24,080 nucleotides of DNA from Bodo saltans (lineage: Eukaryota; Euglenozoa; Kinetoplastea; Eubodonida; Bodonidae), in the NCBI GenBank assembly GCA_001460835.1, contig CYKH01002140.1, forward strand, positions 734 to 24,813, in the 5' to 3' direction. A model generated the notes under the pieces. It had not been told where the DNA came from and ran no database searches. It was given only the letters and a program-made list of their open reading frames with translations. Below are positions 17,968-24,080 of this stretch, piece by piece. Each line of letters opens with the position of its first letter. The first letter of the stretch is position 1. Position numbers and translations under genes: made by a program.

Positions 17968-18756
17968 ATGTCGTCAAGCATTCCGTTGACGGAGGAAGAC
18001 CTTCACGATTTGTACGTCTGGGTCGATGAAATCCCGCTTTCAAAGCCGAAGCGCAATATCGCTCGCGACTTCAGCGATGGTGTTTGCGTTGCTGAAATTT
18101 TGAAGCACTATTTCCCCAAGTTAGTGGAAATCCACAATTTTCCTGCAACAAACTCTTCAAAGCAAAAAATTTCGAATTGGGAAACCATCAATGGTCGCAT
18201 TCTAAGGAAACTTCACTTTGAGGTACCCGCGGTTGAGATTCAAGATATTGTTGCAGCAGTGCCCGGTGCCATTGAGCGATTCCTACGAGCCCTTCGCACA
18301 AAAATCACACAAATCAAAAACATTCAGGAGCAGAAGATGTTGACTCGTGATGACAACAACGACGATGAAGCTGGGCTGTATGGCGGTCATCACCATGCCG
18401 CTGCTGTCTATCGGCCTCCGTCGTCTTCTACTGTTGTTACTGCGCGCCCGCATGTTGCCGCTCCGCTTCCGACTTCAGCTGGTGCAACAAACAGAGCAGC
18501 CCTCTCCTCTGCATCATCCGGCCGGGGAGGACCAATTCGCCCCCCTCCTGTCGCACGGAGCGACAACAACGATTACAACAACGATATTCCATCCTCTACG
18601 CAAGGACTGCGAAAGTTGCTGGAAGAGAAGGATCTCACCATTTTAGAGTTAAGAGAGTCGATTGCGCTTCTTACCGACAAAGTAGGCCGCATGGAAGATC
18701 TCATGCGTGTCAAGGACGAGAAGATCGCGCGATACAAGCAGCAGCTTGGGCGCTAG
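17968..18756 (+). CDS. SPEF1: SPEF1/CLAMP-like CH-domain, microtubule-associated protein
   Basis: This 262-residue protein matches sperm flagellar protein 1 (CLAMP), a microtubule-binding and -bundling protein. The calponin-homology domain spans about 10-110 and carries the family block LYVWVDEIPLSKPKRNIARD, followed by FSDGVCVAEILKHYFPKLVE and, after N-x(5-6)-SKQK, SNWETIN. Residues 120-208 are a low-complexity linker rich in His, Asn, Ser and Pro. Residues 211-260 form a coiled coil (LRKLLEEKDLTILELRESI onward) like the SPEF1 C-terminus. In Trypanosoma brucei the homologue has been placed at the microtubule quartet near the basal bodies, so a role in the flagellar or cortical cytoskeleton is likely. 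The start is the ATG just after the acceptor AG at 17949; it puts the CH domain near the N-terminus, as in homologues. Confidence 0.92.
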   Translation: MSSSIPLTEEDLHDLYVWVDEIPLSKPKRNIARDFSDGVCVAEILKHYFPKLVEIHNFPATNSSKQKISNWETINGRILRKLHFEVPAVEIQDIVAAVPGAIERFLRALRTKITQIKNIQEQKMLTRDDNNDDEAGLYGGHHHAAAVYRPPSSSTVVTARPHVAAPLPTSAGATNRAALSSASSGRGGPIRPPPVARSDNNDYNNDIPSSTQGLRKLLEEKDLTILELRESIALLTDKVGRMEDLMRVKDEKIARYKQQLGR

Positions 18757-18920
18757 ATTGGAGGGACAAAACGGGGGGGAAAGCAAACATACTGAATGCT
18801 AGATGTGGAGATGGAGAATACCGCGCTCTCTGACGAAGTTAGTTCAGAGTCACTCCTGTTGTATTCTCATTCTCCTTGTGTTTTTTTAGAGGATTTCTTC
18901 ACCAACCGACTCGTTAGATG

Positions 18921-19000
18921 TCAATTTCTTCTCGTGCTTTCTCCTGGCGTCCGTTCTTCATTGTTGACTTCGTCGCCAACTTCCAAATATTGAAACAAAG
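18921..19000 (+). promoter_or_regulatory. Probable trans-splice acceptor for SBDS
   Basis: Pyrimidine-rich sequence (18921-18960) is followed by its first AG only at 18999-19000. This predicts a 52-nt, A-rich 5' UTR before the ATG at 19053. Confidence 0.6.
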
Positions 19001-19052
19001 AAAACGAGCTCCATAAGAAACAACAACAACAAAAGTTAAACAGAAGGAAAAA

Positions 19053-20417
19053 ATGAGCGCAAGAATGCAGGTCCCTCTGTCGCAAGTGCGGCACAGCAAT
19101 GTTGCTGTCTCTCGGTACACAAAGAACGGTGTCCGACTTGAAATCGCGTGCTACAAAAACAAAGTCCTGTCTTACCGCAGCGGTCTTGAGACTCGCATGG
19201 ATGAAGTCCTTCAGGTCGATCGAGTGTTCACCAATGTAGGCCGCGGTTCATACGCAAGCGCCGCGGATATTTTGAAAGCTCTCGGCCCTGGTCACACAGA
19301 AGCAACCGCATTAAAGTTTGTTTTGGACCACGGTGATTTGCAGGTCGCTCAACATGAACGCACCTCTGAAGTGGACGAGGTGATGAAAGACGTGATCACG
19401 ATCATCTCGCAAAAATGCGTGCACACAGCCACCAAACGGCCATTCCCTGCTCATGTGATTGAGCAAGCGTTGAAGACGATGGGTGCGGCTGTGAAACCAG
19501 ACCAACCTGCGAAGAAGCAGGCCCTTCACTTGATTCAAAAGCTCGTGGACTCTAACATTCTCCCGATTCAACGCGCGAATATGAAACTTCGCGTGACCAT
19601 TTCCGCTGTGGTTGCTAGCGAAGCCGAAGACTCCTCTTCCCACCAAGTTGCATCCACAGCTGCGAAAGTGCAAGAATGGTTCACTGCCAACGGTGCTGAA
19701 ATTGTTCACGATGTGATCAGCACCAGCAGCGGCGTTGTTGTTGTGGGAGGTGAAGCGACGCCAGCTGCAGCGACGACGTCATCGTCATCGGCGGTGGGCA
19801 GCACAACAGCGTCGTTCGCAGTGCTCTTACCACCGCATCAGTTCCGAGATGCGGAAGCGTTTGTGAAAACGATTGATGGGTGTGCTCTGAACGTTGTGGA
19901 AACGTCGGTCGCTGAAACTGGCGAGGGTGCCGCTTCTGACTTGCAGGTTGCGCTGCAACAAGTTCAAGCGCAGCCGGCAACCACTCCCGGCAAGCCCAAC
20001 GCGGGAGCAACAACAGCGGCACAAAAGGGAGGCAATGCCGGAAAGAAATTGACGGTGGTTGCGGCTGATGGATCCAGCGAAGGTGATAGCAAAGAAGACC
20101 ATGGCAAGAAAGCCCGCAAAGCTCAAGGGCCGTCAAAAGGACAACAACAAGCATCCGCAGGCGTTATCACTGCCGCAAGTGATGACGACGATGATGATGA
20201 CGATGACAAAAAGAAGAAGAACAAAAAGAAGGCTAAGAAACCTCAAGCGCCCCAGCAGCCCGTGCCAAAGCAACCTGCCAAGAAACCGGCTGAAGAAGAG
20301 GGGAGCGACGACGATGTTGTGAGTGAGAGGAAAAAGAAGAATCACAAGGTTGTTGCTGCAGTCGTAGCTAACCAAGATGATGAGGATGACTTCGACTATG
20401 GCGAGGAGGATGAGTAG
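19053..20417 (+). CDS. SBDS: SBDS ribosome maturation factor with long charged C-terminal tail
   Basis: SBDS (yeast Sdo1) works with the GTPase EFL1 to release eIF6 from new 60S subunits, completing ribosome assembly. The N-terminal FYSH domain (about 8-100) carries the hallmark EIACYKNKV (30-38) and the YRSGLE and DEVLQ motifs. The central domain (about 105-175) has DVITIISQKCV and TKRPFP-x(5)-IEQAL. The third domain (about 175-300) is split by an Ala/Ser/Thr-rich insertion (about 226-254). The tail (about 303-454) is absent from the roughly 250-residue animal and yeast proteins. It is disordered, with a D9 run followed by K-rich patches, alternating basic and acidic blocks, and an acidic end. 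Extended disordered SBDS tails, one reported to bind RNA, are known from trypanosomatids. The frame is intact and the start is the first ATG after the acceptor. Confidence 0.95.
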   Translation: MSARMQVPLSQVRHSNVAVSRYTKNGVRLEIACYKNKVLSYRSGLETRMDEVLQVDRVFTNVGRGSYASAADILKALGPGHTEATALKFVLDHGDLQVAQHERTSEVDEVMKDVITIISQKCVHTATKRPFPAHVIEQALKTMGAAVKPDQPAKKQALHLIQKLVDSNILPIQRANMKLRVTISAVVASEAEDSSSHQVASTAAKVQEWFTANGAEIVHDVISTSSGVVVVGGEATPAAATTSSSSAVGSTTASFAVLLPPHQFRDAEAFVKTIDGCALNVVETSVAETGEGAASDLQVALQQVQAQPATTPGKPNAGATTAAQKGGNAGKKLTVVAADGSSEGDSKEDHGKKARKAQGPSKGQQQASAGVITAASDDDDDDDDDKKKKNKKKAKKPQAPQQPVPKQPAKKPAEEEGSDDDVVSERKKKNHKVVAAVVANQDDEDDFDYGEEDE

Positions 20418-20620
20418 GCGGAGCAAGGTGTTGGAGGTGTGGGTCACCCAGCGGCAGCTGTGTTCATCTTTTGCAGTGTTGAACAAACGAGAGGACTATT
20501 CTCTCAGGCTCGCTGGAAGGCCGCAGCTATTTCTTTTCTATCTTTTTTTCCCCGAGTAAACCTTTTTGCAAGAGCGGTCGTCGTTGTGTCTTACGTACGG
20601 TAATACCCTTTGATGTTGTT

Positions 20621-20669
20621 GTTTCTTTTTTTTTGATTGCTCGTTGATTTTCCCATTTTGAATTCTAAG
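20621..20669 (+). promoter_or_regulatory. Probable trans-splice acceptor for the Q/H-rich RRM-like protein gene
   Basis: A GTTTC plus T-run tract (20621-20634) and more T/C sequence lead to the first AG at 20668-20669 (TTCTAAG). This gives a 32-nt 5' UTR before the ATG at 20702. Confidence 0.6.
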
Positions 20670-20701
20670 AAACGTTACCACAAAGAAATTTCCCACAAAT
20701 T

Positions 20702-22282
20702 ATGTGGAATTCTAGCATCCCACCCCCACCTCACCCTGCAGCTGTCGCCGCCCGACATAGCACTGCTGCCGATTACCGCCCACAACACTCCTACAGCCAC
20801 CAACAACCGCAACACCATCAACAACAGCAAGCCTACCCTCCACCGCAGCATCATGATCAACCGCAACAGCATCACAATACTGGTTATCCATACAACAACA
20901 ACAACAACAACGCATCACTTCCGCCTCCACCGCCACCGCCTTCCTATTCCCCTGCCACTAGCTATCATCAACCTACTACTGGGTATCCTCCAAATAATGG
21001 CGGCTACATCCAGCAGGTACGTGACCGTGACGTCGCAGTTGACACTCGAGCATCCACCTCCTCCCTGGGCGAACCTGCATGGCAACGTAGAAGAGTCGAA
21101 CATCCTTACCATCAGACACCACCAACCCAACCTCATGCAGATGCATCTTCCTCTTCTTCTGATACTTTTGGACCGCGATCGTATGCTCAACATCAAAGCA
21201 ACAACTATGCATCGCATTCACATTACAATGGCCAATCTCACAGCAACAGCATGTACAACAACATTGCATCAGCGCCCAGTAATAGTAGCAACAGCAATAA
21301 CATTGTCGCCTCTTTCACATTATCGACAACGACAGCACCACAGCCACCACCACCACCGGCGTTGTTGAAGCTCCTCACAGTTCGCCCTGAGCAGTACGAC
21401 GAGTTTTTGAACAGTCGTGCGTTGTCCAGCCTTGTCCAAGGAACGTTTGTACTTCCGCAACACATCCCAGCAAGTCCTCCACCAATCAATGCTGCTACCA
21501 TAACAATTGATTTAGACTTGTGGAATAATTACTGGGGTGATTTTAGTGAGCACTTCTCTGCCCATGACGATGCGATTCAAAATGCATTGCGAGATCAAAA
21601 CAAAGCATCTGGCCAAGAGATGGGGGCTGGGGTGGGAAAGTTGAATAGGCGAGGTGTCATCGTAAAATTTCCAACGTCGTCGCCAGGCCAGCAGTTCGTG
21701 AAGGATTCTTTTGCATCGCCAAATGACTTGTTACAGCAGCACATGTTGAGACTCGCGACGAAGTTTGGCGTTGTGGAATTCTGTCGAGTGCAGCACGATG
21801 AAATTAGAATCCAGTTCACGATATCATCCGCAGCTATTGAGTTTGCTAGCTTTGTTCGAAGTCTTGACGCTTCAGCGGCGTTTCCGAGCCACCTCCTTCA
21901 GCATCGCCCGCATTCCACCGCCTCTGGCCGCGTGCACGTGTTTCTGTTAGACCACAGGCCGCCGTTGGCCAACACCACCCCAACAAACTCGTCAAGTAGC
22001 AACGGACATCAACAACAACAGCAGCAGCTACCCCTTTGCACCAAGCTCATCCTTGGAAAACGGTTGGACATTCCCAGCATGTTCCTGAATGCCCTATTCC
22101 GTGATTTGTTTGAAGCCGATCATATCGAATATCAAAGTGGTTCGTTTGTGGTTGCGTTTGCGACGCATGCTTTGTGTAAGTACGCACTTCATGTGCTACA
22201 GCAGTCGTTCCGTCAAGTGTTTGGGCTGACTTTGGGTTACTACGATCAGAAAGATGTTCCTGCACTAGATTTGATTGGTTGA
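20702..22282 (+). CDS. Q/H/P-rich protein with two divergent RRM-like folds
   Basis: This 526-residue protein has a prion-like, Gln/His/Asn/Pro/Tyr-rich first part (1-215), including N6, P7 and Q runs. The C-terminal half looks folded. Residues 338-425 can be read as beta-alpha-beta-beta-alpha-beta: GVIVKFP, LLQQHMLRLATKF, VVEFCRVQ, EIRIQFTI, AAIEFASFVRSL, VHVFLLD. Residues 455-516 repeat the order: CTKLILGKR, FLNALFRDLF, HIEYQS, SFVVAFA, LCKYALHVLQQ, LTLGYYD. This is the RNA-recognition-motif pattern, but the canonical aromatic RNP residues are mostly missing, so RNA binding is uncertain. Kinetoplastids depend on RNA-binding proteins for gene control, which makes the reading attractive. The fold assignment is inferred from pattern alone and no named orthologue is recognised. 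The first ATG after the acceptor is used. Confidence 0.75.
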   Translation: MWNSSIPPPPHPAAVAARHSTAADYRPQHSYSHQQPQHHQQQQAYPPPQHHDQPQQHHNTGYPYNNNNNNASLPPPPPPPSYSPATSYHQPTTGYPPNNGGYIQQVRDRDVAVDTRASTSSLGEPAWQRRRVEHPYHQTPPTQPHADASSSSSDTFGPRSYAQHQSNNYASHSHYNGQSHSNSMYNNIASAPSNSSNSNNIVASFTLSTTTAPQPPPPPALLKLLTVRPEQYDEFLNSRALSSLVQGTFVLPQHIPASPPPINAATITIDLDLWNNYWGDFSEHFSAHDDAIQNALRDQNKASGQEMGAGVGKLNRRGVIVKFPTSSPGQQFVKDSFASPNDLLQQHMLRLATKFGVVEFCRVQHDEIRIQFTISSAAIEFASFVRSLDASAAFPSHLLQHRPHSTASGRVHVFLLDHRPPLANTTPTNSSSSNGHQQQQQQLPLCTKLILGKRLDIPSMFLNALFRDLFEADHIEYQSGSFVVAFATHALCKYALHVLQQSFRQVFGLTLGYYDQKDVPALDLIG

Positions 22283-22886
22283 ACTTCTTCGGCTATGCAT
22301 TGTTCTTTTTTTTTGAAAGACAATGAAAAGCTTCTAAAATGATTGTTTGATTTACTACATTTAACCTCATCCGAGTTGAAACTGTCAATTCTTTCTGCTA
22401 CAACCTGAAGGAATTTGTTCTCGTCAACTGTTGAAAGGTTTTTTGTCTTAATGTGCTACTTGTGCCGACAGGTTTACGTACGATGAATTTGTGATACAAC
22501 TTTAAAGTCGTTATGTGCGTGTTTGCTGCAGAGATCAGAATCTCCAGATATTGCTCTCTAGTTTTTTGTGCATCGAATCGTAACTACAAAAGTAAGAGGC
22601 ATGACATCGATTTCTGTGAAGGAGGCGAAAATGAACCTGAGACAAAAGAGAAAGCAGAATGTGATCATTGCGACCTGCACTTTGATCTTTTGAAACTGAA
22701 AAGATTATTCCTTAACTTTCAAAGCAAAGGATGCGGGTTGTGGTAGGTGCACCTAATCCTTCGGATCACAAAAGATGTTTTTCTGTCGTATCCCCTAACC
22801 TTCCGTAATGTAAGCGCGCGTGCTATTGTTCAATCACATCAGTTACGTCACACAATCGTTCTCACCTTATTTGCTCGCATATTTTC

Positions 22887-22902
22887 TGTGTGTGTGTGTG
22901 TG
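22887..22902. repeat. (TG)8 microsatellite
   Basis: Eight uninterrupted TG dinucleotides lie in the intergenic spacer. Confidence 0.9.
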
Positions 22903-23056
22903 ATTTAAGAATACCGTCCGCAGAGTGGTTTTGAAAGTTTTCAAGATAAAAACAGTAAAAACAGTAACACAATAGATGCTTGTGTGATCTTTGGTATCTC
23001 CGGAAATGTATTCACCATTGCTTGGCACCAACAGACAAGAAGAAACGAAAGCGAAT

Positions 23057-23102
23057 CCTCTCTCTCTACCCGTCCCAAAATTACCTATTCTCTTGTGCAA
23101 AG
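23057..23102 (+). promoter_or_regulatory. Candidate trans-splice acceptor for the last gene
   Basis: A CCTCTCTCTCTACCCGTCCC tract (23057-23076) and more pyrimidines are followed by the first AG at 23101-23102, only 6 nt before the ATG at 23109. Such a short leader is unusual, so an acceptor further upstream may be used instead. Confidence 0.45.
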
Positions 23103-23108
23103 CAAAAA

Positions 23109-24080
23109 ATGCCGAAATCATTTACGTGGATTTTCATAATGATGATCCAACAACTTCTTGAAAATGCTGAAGGAGCAATTCCGTGCCTGACATACACCAA
23201 CGAGAGCGGTGGTGTTGTTGACGTATCGACGTCGGCTTTTTCCCCCATTGTCGTCAACTCCGATTCCGTGGTTACACTCTTAAATTGCGCAACGCGTGTG
23301 CGATTTGAAATCAACACATTACAATACAATGGAAGCGTCCGCAACGTGACGTTCTCCGTCGACGGCGGCTCAGCGTTGCCAATCATTGAGATCTTAGTGA
23401 CACCATCGGGCAGTGGTGATGTGGAGCACATTAGCCTCTTGGTATCAAACGTTGTCACGATGATCACAGGCAATGAAGAAGCGACCCGCCCGCTTTTTTT
23501 CACTTCAACTTCAAGCGCGTCTCCGCTTGCACTTCAAAACATTCACGTTTCGATTTCAAACTCAACCATTGACATCAAACTCAACCATTGACATGAATGC
23601 TACGGATGCTTCGTTCATTGCCATTGGAGCAGTTCAACGTACCACCAACGTCACAATTGACATTGGCAACTCCCATATTTCAATGTTGACTCAATTGGTT
23701 CGTCAACTCAGAGGACATCTTATCGAAATATCTCCAGAGCACGGGGTCTCGGATTTCGTGACGATAAGTGTGAAAGACTCGTTCCTTCGCAACACAGTGC
23801 ATGGCTGTGTTAAACCCGGCGGCAGTTTTGTTGGAGACTCTGTTGTCCTGTGTGCAACAGATGACCCACGCAATCAAACAAACAACTCGGTCGCGTCGCT
23901 GATACAGTTCAGCGGAGTCTCATCGCAGTATCGAGATGTCAACATCTACTTCAGCACCACCGAAATAGACAATTACGTGATCAGCGCAATCCCTTCACTG
24001 TACGTTCGAATGTAACGGTGGCGAGAGCAAATTTCACCATCATCGATTCCCCTCATGTCAATATCACCGCCAATTATCGC
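23109..24080 (+). pseudogene. N-terminal part of a beta-helix-like surface protein, frameshifted and cut by the window end
   Basis: The protein starts MPKSFTWIFIMMIQQ, a plausible signal peptide. It then shows short beta-rich turns with many N-x-S/T sites and recurrent hydrophobic-x-hydrophobic strands (NVTFSVD, NVTIDIGNSHISM, FVTISVKDSF, NVTVARANFTIID). This resembles right-handed beta-helix ectodomains such as those of T. cruzi DGF-1-type proteins; the family link is tentative. The first frame stops at 23589-23591, just inside a perfect 19-bp tandem duplication. The second frame, open across 23594-24012, continues the same kind of sequence. It stops at 24013-24015, while a third reading from about 24009 (NVTVARANFTIID) resumes the pattern to the window end. 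So there are at least two frame breaks. The rest of the gene lies outside the window. The ATG at 23109 is preferred because the in-frame sequence upstream lacks an earlier ATG. Confidence 0.65.
23556..23593 (+). repeat. Perfect 19-bp tandem duplication that breaks the frame
   Basis: TCAAACTCAACCATTGACA is present twice, at 23556-23574 and 23575-23593, with no mismatch. Nineteen is not a multiple of three, so the second copy shifts the frame by +1. The shift matches exactly the change between the two open frames that flank it. Confidence 0.95.

Larger units (their letters stand above)
22283..23108. other. 826-bp intergenic region
   Basis: No supported gene lies here. A 77-codon open stretch (22513-22746) has no motif or homology that I recognise and lacks an obvious acceptor directly upstream. 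The region holds a T9 tract near 22306, a (TG)8 microsatellite at 22887-22902 and AT-rich sequence, ending in the leader of the last gene. It probably contains the 3' UTR of the preceding gene plus spacer. Confidence 0.6.

Noticed and set aside
20637-21368. 243-codon open frame overlapping the Q/H-rich gene in another frame
   Set aside because: It is a shifted reading of CAA/CAC/CCA repeats, giving Thr/His/Asn/Leu-rich sequence without structure. The other frame carries the folded C-terminal half.
22513-22746. 77-codon + strand open frame in the spacer (with CDHC)
   Set aside because: It has no family pattern, low-complexity charged content and no clear acceptor just upstream. Its length is possible by chance.
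22980-23108. 43-codon upstream extension of the last gene
   Set aside because: It opens at a non-ATG codon and translates the leader. The ATG at 23109 starts directly with a signal-peptide-like sequence.

Overview
The window looks like nuclear DNA of a kinetoplastid, most likely a free-living, bacterium-eating bodonid such as Bodo saltans (inference). All recognisable genes lie on the + strand, lack introns and are closely spaced. Almost every start codon is preceded by a polypyrimidine tract and then the first downstream AG, which is the trans-splicing acceptor signature of kinetoplastid polycistronic units. The gene content fits: a flagellar/cytoskeletal SPEF1, an SBDS with a long charged tail, and surface-protein families with beta-helix-like or Cys-rich ectodomains. 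A secreted lysozyme suits a phagotroph.

Layout, left to right. (1) 265-1440: secreted GH25-type muramidase with two peptidoglycan-binding-like modules, and a perfect hairpin just after the stop. (2) 1718-2584: a HORMA-type protein resembling autophagy factor ATG101. (3) 2960-3410: a broken gene with 43-residue Armadillo-like repeats, disrupted by an 8-bp deletion, followed by an 837-bp gap with further decayed repeats. (4) 4248-5585: tRNA-dihydrouridine synthase of the DUS4 group. (5) 5787-9972: a large Cys-rich (CxWC), Ser/Thr-stalked membrane protein with about six C-terminal TM segments, interrupted in frame at a run of ten A. (6) 10797-17711: a 2304-residue, almost wholly disordered protein with a 46-residue tandem repeat. 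(7) 17968-18756: SPEF1/CLAMP. (8) 19053-20417: SBDS. (9) 20702-22282: a Q/H/P-rich protein whose C-terminal half appears to hold two divergent RRM-like folds. (10) 23109 to the window end: an N-terminal fragment of a large beta-helix-like surface protein, broken by a 19-bp tandem duplication and probably by a second frameshift near 24000.

The genes do not form one pathway, as expected for kinetoplastid units where neighbours are co-transcribed but unrelated. Housekeeping genes (DUS, SPEF1, SBDS) are intact. All frame breaks fall in the repeat-bearing or surface-type genes. Two of these breaks lie in or next to duplicated DNA where synonymous differences between copies show that the reading frame was once, or still is, under protein-level constraint. 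No gene on the - strand, tRNA, rRNA, CRISPR array or transposon was found.
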